A stretch of DNA of 26,637 nt from Lachnospiraceae bacterium (GTDB lineage Bacteria > Bacillota > Clostridia > Lachnospirales > Lachnospiraceae), in contig SFNX01000014.1 in assembly GCA_004552595.1 (NCBI GenBank), forward strand, positions 1 to 26,637. Direction: 5' to 3'. Below, piece after piece: positions 5,505 through 14,181 of the stretch (the first letter of the stretch is position 1; every line of letters starts with the position of its first letter). Position numbers and translations under genes: made by a program. The notes beneath the pieces were generated by a model, which saw nothing but the letters and a program-made list of their open reading frames with translations, made no database searches and was not told where the DNA came from.

Positions 5505-6802
5505 GAAAGCAATACAAATTAAGTGGACCGCAATTAGAATTCGTAAATTCAGATGCAAGATTTACGATTTTTAATGCTGGTCGTTCTTCAGGTAAGACAT
5601 TTGCAGCATCTCTTATTGCTGCACTTGCTTTGCTATCACAAAAGAAAGTGATAGTATTTGCTCAGAACTTCAAGGCACTTTCTGAGAACTTGATGGTTGC
5701 TATTGACGAAAGATTGTCAGAACTGACTGGTCATCTTGGTAAGATTTACAAATTTAACCCTAATTCACAAAAATTTACTTATTGCAAAGGTGCCATATAT
5801 GGAATGTCGTATGAGAACATTGAGACTTGTCGTGGATTTACTGATATTGAAGTTGCTATCTATGATGAAATAGCTATAGCGCCTGCTAACTTATTGTCAA
5901 CTGTAGCATACTGTCTTCGTGGTAAGAACATTAAGCCGCGTCAATATGCAATGACTACACCTAGAATTGGTACTTGGTGGAATAAGTATCTAAAAGATAA
6001 CAAAGATGATAAAAGTATCAAGATTATTCACTCTACAGTATTTGACCTTAATAAGAAAAGCAATGACACTGAATCTGTAATTACTCAAGAACAGATTGAA
6101 AACATGATTTTGTCGTCTCTTGATGAAAAAATGCTTCGTCAGGAATTGTATGGTGAACTAATTGAAGATAATTCTGCAGGTGTTCTATTCCCGACTAGAT
6201 TATTGTCAAATGCACCTAAATTCATGCAGCGAAATAATAACGGTTATGCCATTGGTATCGACTGTTCTGGCCTAGGCAAAGATAGCAATGTAATTATTGT
6301 AAGAAATCAAAATGAAATCTTAGACATAGTTGAAAAGAAAGTTGCTTCTAATTCTGAACTTTGCTCAATAGTCAGAGGATTGATTTTGACACACGGTAAA
6401 TCAAATCTTTCACATGTTGCTATAGACGAAGCTTATGGACTAGATTTACACGAAAGATTATCAGATGCTGGTATTACTGCTACTATTGTACCATTTGGCG
6501 GTAAAGCTAAAAATCAAGCTTATGCTAATCAACGTGCAGAAATGTACATAAATTTGAAGAAAGGTATAGAAGAATATGGTCTAAAAGGTATAACTGACGA
6601 ATTGTATAGAGAATTGCAGGCAACTAAGTATATTCTGAACAACAACGGAAAAATACAACTTATACCCAAGGATGATATTAAATTGAACATCGGACGTAGT
6701 CCAGATCTGGCCGATGCCCTTGCACTTACATATACTCAAGACATTGTTCCTATTGGACTAATAGAATCTGACATAGAAATACAAAATCGTTATATGCTAT
6801 GA
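5501..6802 (+). CDS. terL: Large terminase subunit (packaging ATPase and nuclease)
   Basis: 433 aa. The N-terminal ATPase has Walker A NAGRSSGKT (25-33), Walker B IEVAIYDE (116-123, catalytic E123) and a coupling-type MTTP at 151-154. The C-terminal RNase H-like nuclease shows acidic residues at D254 (YAIGIDCSGLGKD), D309 (VAIDEAYG) and the SPDLADAL signature with D402/D405. Length is normal for the family. The enzyme docks on the portal, drives DNA into the procapsid and cuts the concatemer. It overlaps the small subunit gene and is followed by an intergenic promoter, so the portal does not come next as it usually does. Confidence 0.95.
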   Translation: MRKQYKLSGPQLEFVNSDARFTIFNAGRSSGKTFAASLIAALALLSQKKVIVFAQNFKALSENLMVAIDERLSELTGHLGKIYKFNPNSQKFTYCKGAIYGMSYENIETCRGFTDIEVAIYDEIAIAPANLLSTVAYCLRGKNIKPRQYAMTTPRIGTWWNKYLKDNKDDKSIKIIHSTVFDLNKKSNDTESVITQEQIENMILSSLDEKMLRQELYGELIEDNSAGVLFPTRLLSNAPKFMQRNNNGYAIGIDCSGLGKDSNVIIVRNQNEILDIVEKKVASNSELCSIVRGLILTHGKSNLSHVAIDEAYGLDLHERLSDAGITATIVPFGGKAKNQAYANQRAEMYINLKKGIEEYGLKGITDELYRELQATKYILNNNGKIQLIPKDDIKLNIGRSPDLADALALTYTQDIVPIGLIESDIEIQNRYML

Positions 6803-6806
6803 TGCG

Positions 6807-6821
6807 TATAAATAATAATGT
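6807..6821 (+). promoter_or_regulatory. TATAAATAATAATGT promoter candidate before scaffold and coat
   Basis: The 15-base TATAAATAATAATGT is identical to those at 9106 and 17334, each before a virion gene. No -35 box is evident. The leader has a stem ACGCTG/CAGCGT (6830-6835 with 6856-6861) ending just before the GAGAGG ribosome-binding site. Confidence 0.7.
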
Positions 6822-6878
6822 AGGATGGAACGCTGCCACTTACATTCAGCAAAATCAGCGTCATGAGAGGTATATAAA

Positions 6879-7808
6879 ATGGATGAAGAAATCCTTAATA
6901 ATATGAATGTTGATACAGTAGGAGAATCAGCTGCTTCAACCGCATCAACAGCTGTCGAACCATCAGAAGAAGCAGGCATTGTAGCTGACAATAGTCCTAG
7001 CAAAGCATCTAATGAAGTAGAAAATCAAGATGTGAACAGCAACATCGATAAGGCAAATAATAATCAACGTCAATACACAGACTTGGAAAAAGCTCAGTAT
7101 TCTTTTCACAAGCAGTTCGCGAGACAGAAAGCTAAGCATGAGCAGGAAATTGCTAATCTTAGAGCAGAATTTGACAAGCGACTGGCTGATGAGATCGATA
7201 AAGTTAAGAATCCTGCAAAATATGCTCCTAAGACTCGTGCAGACTTCCAATACGATGATGACTATGTAAAGTATCTCGCAAATGAACAAGTCAATGCAAT
7301 TCTTGAAGCAAAAATTGCTGAATATACTAAGCAACAGGAAGAAGAACGTCGTCAGGCTCAAGTTGATGCAGAATACAGGAATATGCTAGACAAAAGCGTT
7401 AAGTCAATTTATAACACTCCTGAAGCAGAAGCAGATTGGCGAGCAAAGGTCGGTGAAGGTATGAAAGCTGGACTAGGAACTATGATTGACAGTGACCAAG
7501 ATTTGTCAAATTACATTATCTTCTCTCCTATCGGACCTAAGATTATGTACGAACTTGCTACTAACAAAAAGACAGTACAAGACATTTTCACTATCGGTAT
7601 GACACCTGACGGTCATGCAATTCCTCGTTCTCCTGGTGACAGGATGCGTAAGATTGAAGAGTTGGCTGACAGATTGTCAAGAACTGATATAAATACTAAC
7701 AAGACAAATGTTCAACCAGTAAAGCCTATCGGAAGACCTGGAATCAACAAAGAGGATAAAAAAGACATTTTCAGTGACCCTAAAGCTTTGTTGGACATGA
7801 TGTATTAA
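6879..7808 (+). CDS. Capsid scaffolding protein
   Basis: 309 aa directly before the coat gene, the place of P22 gp8. The first 70 residues are low-complexity and acidic (Ser, Ala, Asn, Glu). Residues about 70-125 and 135-175 are long charged helices (EKAQYSFHKQFARQKAKHEQ; YTKQQEEERRQAQ). A Pro-bearing segment (SPIGPKIMYELATNK) and a basic region PGDRMRKIEELADRLSR follow. This layout is typical of podophage scaffolds, which template assembly and bind coat through a basic end. GAGAGG ribosome-binding site. Confidence 0.8.
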   Translation: MDEEILNNMNVDTVGESAASTASTAVEPSEEAGIVADNSPSKASNEVENQDVNSNIDKANNNQRQYTDLEKAQYSFHKQFARQKAKHEQEIANLRAEFDKRLADEIDKVKNPAKYAPKTRADFQYDDDYVKYLANEQVNAILEAKIAEYTKQQEEERRQAQVDAEYRNMLDKSVKSIYNTPEAEADWRAKVGEGMKAGLGTMIDSDQDLSNYIIFSPIGPKIMYELATNKKTVQDIFTIGMTPDGHAIPRSPGDRMRKIEELADRLSRTDINTNKTNVQPVKPIGRPGINKEDKKDIFSDPKALLDMMY

Positions 7809-7835
7809 CAATTCATTTTACAAAGGATAAAAATT

Positions 7836-9038
7836 ATGGCTACAAATGATCAGACATTTAGTAATAACAAGAAAGTAAAGATGATTGCTACAGCAGTGTA
7901 TGCTAACTGTCCTTACTTGAAGAAAGCACATTCATATGTTCCTATGGATCAGATGCAGGACAAGAAATATGGTAATAAGTATTCTGTCTACATTCCTGAC
8001 CCGGGTAAGACTCGTATTGCATCTGCATCTGATGGTAAGGAAAAACTTGCTGCTCAGTATGACGCAATTAACGAAATTGAATACGACATCGTGTGTGATG
8101 CAGCTCTTAACGACTGCGAATTGACTCTTTGGAATAAATTCGGTGACATGGAATCTTTCAGAGACCAAATTGCTCTTCCTCATGGTCGTTCAGTTGCTCG
8201 CGGCGTAGAAAAGGCTGCTATTGACAAGACTGTCTTCCAAGCTTCTCAAGCTGTTGTTGGTGTTGCTGGTCTTGAAATTCTTTCTGAAGCACAGGGCGCT
8301 TTGGACATGACTGGTGCAGTTGGTAATAAGGTTACCTTCATCAATCCTACTGTTGGTACAAAGATTGCTGCTAAGGCTCTTGGCGCATTCAATAACCCAG
8401 ACATTGCTAAGGACCTTTACCGTGATAACTGGCTCGGTAAGTACGGTGCATCTACCATCGTTACTGAATCTTACATGCCAGTAGTTGTTGGTTCTAGTTC
8501 TCGTACAGCTTCTGTAACTCTTACAAAAGTTCTGAAAGACGGTAAGACTATCGGATTTGAACCTATCAAGAGCGTATCTGGTACTGCTAAGAAGGGTGAT
8601 GCTTTCAAGGTTGAAGGATTGAAGCTCGTTGATAAGAACGGTGTTCAGACTGATGCTGACTACGTTATCATCGTTGGTGATAATGGTGAAATTGCTGAAC
8701 TTCGTATCGAAATTGAAGGTGAATCTTGCAATAACGCAAATGCATGGGTTGCAGCAGGAACTGAATCTCTTACTCTCGTTCCTATGCTTGCAGATGGTAA
8801 GAAATACGCAGTTACTCAGTGCCGTATTGAAGGTGCAGTCGCATTTGATTCCTATAAGTTCGCTGAACTTCCAGGTACAAAGATGACCACTGAAAAGTTC
8901 GAAGATTCTGCAATCGAAGTTCAGACTTACGAAGGTGGTAACATTGACACATTCACTTCTGGTGTTCGTATCGTTGTTCCTTTCGCTGTCGGTCTTCCTG
9001 ATCCTCGTGAATCGGTCATTGCTTACATCGAAATGTAA
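7836..9038 (+). CDS. Major capsid protein, P22 coat-like
   Basis: 400 aa following the scaffold. The N-terminal half (NCPYLKKAHSYVP, IEYDIVCDAALNDCELTLWN) and the block YRDNWLGKYGASTIVTESYMPVV match the style of P22 gp5-type coat proteins (HK97 fold). A Gly/Lys-rich insertion domain around 220-310 may form the surface domain seen in that family. Codons here are noticeably richer in C-ending and GGT/GCT/CGT forms than in neighbouring genes, as expected for the most highly expressed virion gene. A terminator follows at 9066. Confidence 0.9.
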   Translation: MATNDQTFSNNKKVKMIATAVYANCPYLKKAHSYVPMDQMQDKKYGNKYSVYIPDPGKTRIASASDGKEKLAAQYDAINEIEYDIVCDAALNDCELTLWNKFGDMESFRDQIALPHGRSVARGVEKAAIDKTVFQASQAVVGVAGLEILSEAQGALDMTGAVGNKVTFINPTVGTKIAAKALGAFNNPDIAKDLYRDNWLGKYGASTIVTESYMPVVVGSSSRTASVTLTKVLKDGKTIGFEPIKSVSGTAKKGDAFKVEGLKLVDKNGVQTDADYVIIVGDNGEIAELRIEIEGESCNNANAWVAAGTESLTLVPMLADGKKYAVTQCRIEGAVAFDSYKFAELPGTKMTTEKFEDSAIEVQTYEGGNIDTFTSGVRIVVPFAVGLPDPRESVIAYIEM

Positions 9039-9065
9039 TTAAATAAGATACACTGTATCTCTCTC

Positions 9066-9101
9066 AAAGGTATCGCTGGTTAACTCCTTCGGTACCTTTT
9101 T
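9066..9101 (+). terminator. Intrinsic terminator after the coat gene
   Basis: AAAGGTATCG (9066-9075) pairs with CGGTACCTTT (9090-9099), 10 bp with one G-T pair and a 14-nt loop, followed by TTTTT. A small perfect palindrome AGATAC-act-GTATCT (9046-9060) precedes it. It separates coat from the tail genes. Confidence 0.85.
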
Positions 9102-9105
9102 AGTG

Positions 9106-9120
9106 TATAAATAATAATGT
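9106..9120 (+). promoter_or_regulatory. TATAAATAATAATGT promoter candidate before the tail genes
   Basis: The second identical copy of the 15-mer, immediately downstream of the coat terminator. The ribosome-binding site AGAGGT starts at once after it, so the leader would be very short, unlike the hairpin leaders at 6807 and 17334. Confidence 0.7.
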
Positions 9121-9130
9121 AGAGGTAAAT

Positions 9131-10069
9131 ATGATAAATGTAAATGATCTGATACAGCAAGCATTCCAGAGAGTCGGTATATGCGGTGATGGTGAAGTTC
9201 CTACTCCTACACAAGCTATGGCAGGTGTAGCTGACCTTCAGTCTCTTATCACTGAATTGAATACTGAAGATTATCTCCTTGAAAATTATGTTACATTTGA
9301 CGCTTATGTCAGTAAGAAAATTAAATTTGCAGTTAAGCCTGAACACTGGTATGAAGCTGATAACGAAGAACAGATAGACAATAAAATTCAAAATGGTCAG
9401 ACAGAAGTTGGCGATGTATACAAGATTAAAGACAAAAATGAATTTTATACGATTCGTTGGAATCCAAATGCACAAGTAATGCAAAAAGATACTAATCCAA
9501 ATTTCAATGCTTACATGACAGAATACTGGCCGACATTCTTCGTTGATGCAGTACCTGATAGATGTATCGGTGTTGCTCGTAAAGTTGGTAATACTTACAA
9601 GCAGTTGATTCCAGCAGACAAGATGATGATTGACTCACAGACTAAAGGACATCTTGCTGAACTTTATACAATTGAGACAGAATGGGCAGAAGTTGAACAT
9701 TTGCATGACCCTGAAGATCCAAATTATAAGCCAACTCCAGTTGAATACTTTGTTATAGAATTTGATAGTAATGTATCTTCACAGTTCAGAATTACTGTTC
9801 TAAAAGGAATTAAGATTTATAACGCAGAAGATACGTTGAAGATTTCTAGCAAGTATCAGTCAATGATTGAAGATGGACTATGTGTCAAGTTGTGTCAAAG
9901 ATATAAGTATTTGGAAATGAAAGAAGATTTTGAAAAAGATTTTGATTCAGCAAAGACAATGATTAGCCGCATCAATAGTTCAAATAGACCAATGTTGTAT
10001 GAGAATTATGGATATAATGACTACAACAGGTCATATTGGGATCTTGCGTCTGGAAGAATGTGGGGTTAA
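9131..10069 (+). CDS. Tail accessory / head completion protein, P22 gp4-like
   Basis: 312 aa. The N-terminus MINVNDLIQQAFQRVGI with the following GEVPTPTQAMAGVADLQSL is characteristic of the P22 gp4 tail-accessory family, which attaches to the portal and starts the tail. Residues 60-230 hold an acidic insert not seen in the short P22 protein (166 aa), making this nearly twice as long. The helical C-terminus ends in a Tyr-rich tail (YENYGYNDYNRSYWD). It lies between coat and the gp10-like gene, exactly as in P22. Confidence 0.8.
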   Translation: MINVNDLIQQAFQRVGICGDGEVPTPTQAMAGVADLQSLITELNTEDYLLENYVTFDAYVSKKIKFAVKPEHWYEADNEEQIDNKIQNGQTEVGDVYKIKDKNEFYTIRWNPNAQVMQKDTNPNFNAYMTEYWPTFFVDAVPDRCIGVARKVGNTYKQLIPADKMMIDSQTKGHLAELYTIETEWAEVEHLHDPEDPNYKPTPVEYFVIEFDSNVSSQFRITVLKGIKIYNAEDTLKISSKYQSMIEDGLCVKLCQRYKYLEMKEDFEKDFDSAKTMISRINSSNRPMLYENYGYNDYNRSYWDLASGRMWG

Positions 10070-10072
10070 AAT

Positions 10073-11701
10073 ATGGCAAATAGAATAACCTACGATTTGA
10101 CAGGTGGTACTGATTTTGCTATGGCTGCACCTAATATTGAAGGTTCAGCTGTATCTCGTAATTTGTTCACTGAATCAAATACAGAAGGTGAAGCTGGTAA
10201 GGATGTTCGTACATTCCTCCAAAGTTGCCCAGGTATAAAATACTTGCACTCTCTAGGCAATGATAGTAATTGTGATGGTATGTATGTTCCTTCTACTGGT
10301 CTAAAGAATATGGACTATGAACAGTGTCTATTCGTTGCATATAAAGGTAAAATTCATAGAATTGACTCATCATTTAATGATGAAGTTGTAGGTGATTATG
10401 CGCTTGGCAATACTGTTCAATTTGCTGAATCTGGTGGTGAACGTGCTATCCTTCTTTGGGTAGATGGTAACAGTATTCATGGATATAATCTTAAAGAAGG
10501 AACATCTGTAGACATTACTTTGCCAAAGAGAATTGACCAAGAAAATTCATATATTCAGCCAACTCATATTGCAGTTGTTGATGGAACTATCGTATTGAAT
10601 GACAAAGGTAGTTCATTTACATATTACTCTGTCAAATTCCCATTGAATACTGCAAAGAGAAATGTATTTAAGATTATCGATGGTAAAGTTCAGTATAAAG
10701 AAGATGGCATTACTGTTGATACAATGGAAGTTGATTCTGGTGTATATTGCTTCTTAGATGACTATGGTGTTCAGAAGTATTTCAATGGTTCTACATCTTC
10801 TGACAAATGTGTTGCTTTGACTTCAGTTGGTCCTTTGTTAACAATGTATGGTCCTTCTTCTATTGAATTCTGGCAGAAAGGTAATGCTGAATCTTATCAG
10901 TCTTGGCAGAGAACATCATACACAATTAACAAAGAACAGGGTCTAGAAGCACCTTATTCACTTGCAACAGTTAACCATAGTCAGTTCTGTATTGGTACTG
11001 GTAAGGCTAATGCTAAGTGTGTATTGATGATTAACGACACTAACGTTCAAAAGATTTCTCCACTTTGGCTTGACAGGATTCTTTCAGATAATGATGTTAA
11101 GTCTGTTAAAGGTTGGTCATATTCAAAGAACAATCACAGCTTCTATTTGTTCTCTATCAAGAATGAATGTTATGTGTACGACGTAACAACTCGTCAATGG
11201 CATATTCGCAGTTCTCGTAACTTCTATACTGGCAAGCAAAAGAATTACATGCCACTATTTGCTGCTTGGTGGAATAATAAGATTGTTACTGGTAGTTCTG
11301 AATCTGGTCACATTTACGAATTAGATGAAAATTATTTCTATGAAGATTTTGACAGTGAAAATAAATTGCCACTTCTAAGAATGAGACAGACTCCAGTTAT
11401 TACCGCAGATTACAAGCCATTCATCTTACAAGAATTGACTGCTGAATGTAACACAGGTGCTATGAATGAATACGGTAGACCAGCAAAGGCACTTCTTCAG
11501 GTATCTAAAGATGGTGGATATACTTATGGTAACGTAATTGAATCATCTTGTGGTAGACGCGGTGAATATATGGTTCGTCTTAAATTTCTTAATCTTGGAA
11601 TGAATCGTAATTGCGTCATTCGTATCTCTTATTCTGAACCAACAGACTTCGTAATTTCAGATAGCTCAATTCGCGTGCAACAGCTTCTGTACACAATTTA
11701 A
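10073..11701 (+). CDS. Tail hub protein, P22 gp10-like
   Basis: 542 aa, about 70 longer than P22 gp10. It consists of beta-rich repeats such as LFVAYKGKIHRIDSS, THIAVVDGTIVLND and YSKNNHSFYLFSIKNECYVYDVTTRQW, consistent with a beta-propeller-like packaged-DNA-stabilisation hub. A signature SESGHIYELDENYFYEDFD is followed by the LLRMRQTP and LLQVSKDGGYTYG segments, typical of the family. It starts three bases after the gp4-like stop. It would form the tail hub on which the spikes sit. Confidence 0.85.
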   Translation: MANRITYDLTGGTDFAMAAPNIEGSAVSRNLFTESNTEGEAGKDVRTFLQSCPGIKYLHSLGNDSNCDGMYVPSTGLKNMDYEQCLFVAYKGKIHRIDSSFNDEVVGDYALGNTVQFAESGGERAILLWVDGNSIHGYNLKEGTSVDITLPKRIDQENSYIQPTHIAVVDGTIVLNDKGSSFTYYSVKFPLNTAKRNVFKIIDGKVQYKEDGITVDTMEVDSGVYCFLDDYGVQKYFNGSTSSDKCVALTSVGPLLTMYGPSSIEFWQKGNAESYQSWQRTSYTINKEQGLEAPYSLATVNHSQFCIGTGKANAKCVLMINDTNVQKISPLWLDRILSDNDVKSVKGWSYSKNNHSFYLFSIKNECYVYDVTTRQWHIRSSRNFYTGKQKNYMPLFAAWWNNKIVTGSSESGHIYELDENYFYEDFDSENKLPLLRMRQTPVITADYKPFILQELTAECNTGAMNEYGRPAKALLQVSKDGGYTYGNVIESSCGRRGEYMVRLKFLNLGMNRNCVIRISYSEPTDFVISDSSIRVQQLLYTI

Positions 11702-11713
11702 GAGGTAGTAGAA

Positions 11714-11998
11714 ATGCAGATAAATGATAAATCAAATTTAAATGAAGTACTTCAGGCTATCTCTGGTACATGGGATATATCTGTATCTAACGGATGGCGT
11801 TGTGCTGAACTAGGTAAAGTTCGTCTATTCAAGAAATTAGTTGATGGTGCTTCTCCACTTCCCGATTCATTCATTGAACGTAGAACTGAAATTACGCCTT
11901 ATTTGGTCTTTCATAAAGATTCAGTTGAAGGCGGAGTTATTACATTGCAAGACACAGCAATAACTGCTAATGGACTTGTGTTAATTTTACAATTTTAA
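11714..11998 (+). CDS. Hypothetical protein in the tail cluster (94 aa)
   Basis: 94 aa with ribosome-binding site AAGAGGTAG. It is beta-rich with a central RRTEITPYLVFHKDSVEGG and a hydrophobic C-terminus (NGLVLILQF). It occupies the position of the P22 gp26 tail needle gene, but it is far shorter and lacks needle heptads. I therefore do not assign that function. It may be a small virion component. Confidence 0.65.
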   Translation: MQINDKSNLNEVLQAISGTWDISVSNGWRCAELGKVRLFKKLVDGASPLPDSFIERRTEITPYLVFHKDSVEGGVITLQDTAITANGLVLILQF

Positions 11999-12015
11999 CA
12001 AATGAGGTAAATACT

Positions 12016-12189
12016 ATGGAAAAAGAAAATATGATTGAACTTCTAGAAGATTTCATTGACTTTTTGAAAGATAAAGAAGATGAAAAGAAAGAAGAAAAAG
12101 AAATTAAAATCATTGAAGACAAAGAAGAAATGAATGATGTCGACGATGCTTTTGATAAAGAAATTATTAAAATCGCTAAAGGAGAATAA
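12016..12189 (+). CDS. Small Lys/Glu-rich protein (57 aa)
   Basis: ATG 12016 has GAGGT nine bases upstream. The 57-aa product is almost entirely charged (Glu, Lys, Asp) with an amphipathic start (MIELLEDFIDFLKDK), and it ends three bases before the next gene. Spacing and ribosome-binding site match the neighbours. Function is unknown. Confidence 0.65.
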   Translation: MEKENMIELLEDFIDFLKDKEDEKKEEKEIKIIEDKEEMNDVDDAFDKEIIKIAKGE

Positions 12190-12192
12190 TTT

Positions 12193-12882
12193 ATGTCTTG
12201 GTACGACGTATTTGACCCTGGTGATGTATTCGGATTGCAGCAAGGCAGACGTGTAAGTAACGCTAATTCTTCAATTCAGAAAGCACAAGATAAAGCAGAT
12301 GCAGCATCTTCTGCTAATAGAGACCTTTATAATCAGTTCTACAATAAGACACAGAGCACTTATGGTGATACTGCTGCTAAGGTAGATGACTATTTGAAAA
12401 ATCTTGAAGGAATGAAAGCTTATGACCCAGGTAAATTTGAATATACTGGCGATGTAAATGACTTCTATTCTAAGGCAGCTGATTTGCGTATTAAGAACGC
12501 AATGAACAACTTGCGTGAAAGTTCTGACATATTCAGTTCTGACTATCAAGACGCTATGGCAGCCAAGCAACAGGCTATGGCATCTGAAGAATGGGATAAA
12601 GCTTATGACCGTTACATGAGAGACAGAAGTCAGACAGCAAATGAATGGCAGATGAATGCTAATGCTGGTCAGCAAGCATATCAGAACACTTATGGCAAGA
12701 ATAAGGATTTACTTGGTATTGCTCAAGGTGCTCAGGACAACTTGATGAATGCTTATGGCAACTACGTTAACAACATGGCAAATCAGAACAATATTGATAC
12801 CCAGAATTATGCTAACATGGTACAGCAAATGGCTGCAAATGAAAATAGCAAGAAAGGTATTCTTGGTAGATTGTTCGGATAG
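12193..12882 (+). CDS. Candidate virion ejection / internal protein (229 aa)
   Basis: 229 aa, Ala-, Gln-, Asn- and Tyr-rich, predicted helical. It has a long coiled-coil-like region (SSIQKAQDKADAASSANRDL), repeated Gln/Asn segments after 150, and a basic Gly-rich end (KKGILGRLFG). It follows the tail hub genes where P22 carries gp14, gp7, gp20 and gp16, whose products are injected ahead of the DNA. The Ala/Gln-rich helical composition fits that group, but I see no family-specific motif. The next three genes share the same character. Confidence 0.5.
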   Translation: MSWYDVFDPGDVFGLQQGRRVSNANSSIQKAQDKADAASSANRDLYNQFYNKTQSTYGDTAAKVDDYLKNLEGMKAYDPGKFEYTGDVNDFYSKAADLRIKNAMNNLRESSDIFSSDYQDAMAAKQQAMASEEWDKAYDRYMRDRSQTANEWQMNANAGQQAYQNTYGKNKDLLGIAQGAQDNLMNAYGNYVNNMANQNNIDTQNYANMVQQMAANENSKKGILGRLFG

Positions 12883-12894
12883 GAGGTTAACGTT

Positions 12895-13122
12895 ATGCTC
12901 CCTTTATGGTTAATGATTGCACAAGGTGTAAAGCAAGTAGCAGATAATCAGAATAATCAAATCGACGCATTCAATAAGAACCAACAGTATAATCCAAATG
13001 GTCAACATACGAATAATGTTGATATGACTGGTAATGGACTAGGAAATGCTTTTTCTTCATTTTCGTCTATCTATGGTAACTACTTAGATAATGAAAAGAA
13101 GAAGAAGTTATTCCAACAGTAA
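12895..13122 (+). CDS. Small Asn/Gln-rich protein with hydrophobic start (75 aa)
   Basis: 75 aa with a GGAGG ribosome-binding site. It starts with a short hydrophobic segment (MLPLWLMIAQGV), continues with an Asn/Gln-rich low-complexity stretch, and ends in a basic run (NEKKKKLFQQ). It could be a small ejection-complex component. There is no recognised family. Confidence 0.6.
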   Translation: MLPLWLMIAQGVKQVADNQNNQIDAFNKNQQYNPNGQHTNNVDMTGNGLGNAFSSFSSIYGNYLDNEKKKKLFQQ

Positions 13123-13134
13123 TATGAGGTAAGT

Positions 13135-13737
13135 ATGGCATTATTTTCAAAAGTGCTAGGCGGGTTGTTGAATAACAGAGAAAATGAGCCAATGATTGAT
13201 GACAAGCTTGGTTCATTCTCTGCTATTGAAATTCCTGTTCAAGCAACTCAGCAACCAGCTTACTGGGGCATGTCACAATCTGATATTCCTTATGTAACTG
13301 CACAGACACAAGAAGAACACAATAGACTTTTGAACACTTTCTATCCAGACAGAAAGAGCATGAAGAACTGGAAAGAACTGGGTCAGAAAGTTGAAGAAAG
13401 AGACCCTCGTTATACAGATAAAGATGCAACTACTCGTAAAAGATTAGGTGCTCGTTCTTCTGTAGTTAAAGACATGGCCTTTGACAAAGATAAGAATCTT
13501 GCATGGTTGAAGTTGGGTGATAAATGGTATACTTACTCAGCAACACCATATCAATTCCAAAAGTTCTTAACTAGTGGTTCACTTGGTAGAGAAATGAATA
13601 GAATTAAGCATAACAGGTCTACTTCTATGAATAAGACTGCTGCTAGAGTTCAACCTAAATTTGTCAGTGCTCCAGTTAATAAGAGTGCACCATCAAGAGG
13701 TATATTCGGAAGAATCGCATCACTATTTGGATTTTAA
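13135..13737 (+). CDS. Virion-cluster protein with a KTSC-like domain (200 aa)
   Basis: 200 aa. Residues 108-160 read SSVVKDMAFDKDKNLAWLKL, then GDKWYTYSATPYQFQKFLTS and GSLGREMNRIKHN. This is the pattern of the KTSC domain: a strand-rich fold with Y-x-Y, then a helix, then S-x-G-x-x-x-N-x-x-I. That domain is known as an appendage of lysyl-tRNA synthetases and as stand-alone phage or bacterial proteins, possibly nucleic-acid binding. The N-terminus (LFSKVLGGLLNN) and C-terminus (RGIFGRIASLFGF) are amphipathic and could contact membrane. Its place among ejection-type genes suggests it travels in the virion (inference). Confidence 0.6.
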   Translation: MALFSKVLGGLLNNRENEPMIDDKLGSFSAIEIPVQATQQPAYWGMSQSDIPYVTAQTQEEHNRLLNTFYPDRKSMKNWKELGQKVEERDPRYTDKDATTRKRLGARSSVVKDMAFDKDKNLAWLKLGDKWYTYSATPYQFQKFLTSGSLGREMNRIKHNRSTSMNKTAARVQPKFVSAPVNKSAPSRGIFGRIASLFGF

Positions 13738-13761
13738 ATAAATATAAAGAGGTATTAAAAT

Positions 13762-14181
13762 ATGTCATTAAATGTATTACCGCAAGCACCAACAGTCACG
13801 GGTGTGTACAGCGTGAGAGACTTTGTTCCTCAGTTGACTGAAGCTTCAAAGTCTGCTTCTAGTGCACTTCAGAATGCATTCAGCTTTGCAACTAAGGTTC
13901 ACGATTATGCTATTCAGCGTGACCAAGAAAAATTGTTAAGTAAAGAGAATGATAGACAGACATTGTTAAAAGAAAATATACAGAATGACGAAATACTGCT
14001 TGCAAAGTTGGAAAAAGAACTAGCTGATTTGAAAGCAGGTAAAGATGTTGAAATTCGTAGTGGTGAACAGATGATGCCACAGAATTTAATTCCAACTATG
14101 CAGTCTTACATGGATAATCTTAAAAAGACTGATAATGACTCATTATGGAATTTCAAGCCAGCGGAGGTAAATAATGGTTAA
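13762..14181 (+). CDS. Coiled-coil virion protein (139 aa)
   Basis: 139 aa with a GAGGT ribosome-binding site. The Ala/Ser-rich N-terminus (SKSASSALQNAFSFATKV) is followed by a long charged coiled coil (about 50-95, including LLAKLEKELADLKAG). The gene overlaps the next by eight bases, and its end contains the GGAGG for that gene, indicating coupled translation. It is a likely internal or ejection protein by location; the family is not recognised. Confidence 0.6.
   Translation: MSLNVLPQAPTVTGVYSVRDFVPQLTEASKSASSALQNAFSFATKVHDYAIQRDQEKLLSKENDRQTLLKENIQNDEILLAKLEKELADLKAGKDVEIRSGEQMMPQNLIPTMQSYMDNLKKTDNDSLWNFKPAEVNNG

Noticed and set aside
7688..7695. TATAAATA motif (TATAAATACTAAC) inside the scaffold gene
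   Set aside because: It lies within a coding region with no gene start nearby; such an 8-mer is expected by chance several times in DNA this A+T-rich.
11714..11998. Tail needle (P22 gp26) assignment by position
   Set aside because: Only 94 aa and no extended heptad repeats, so position alone does not justify it.
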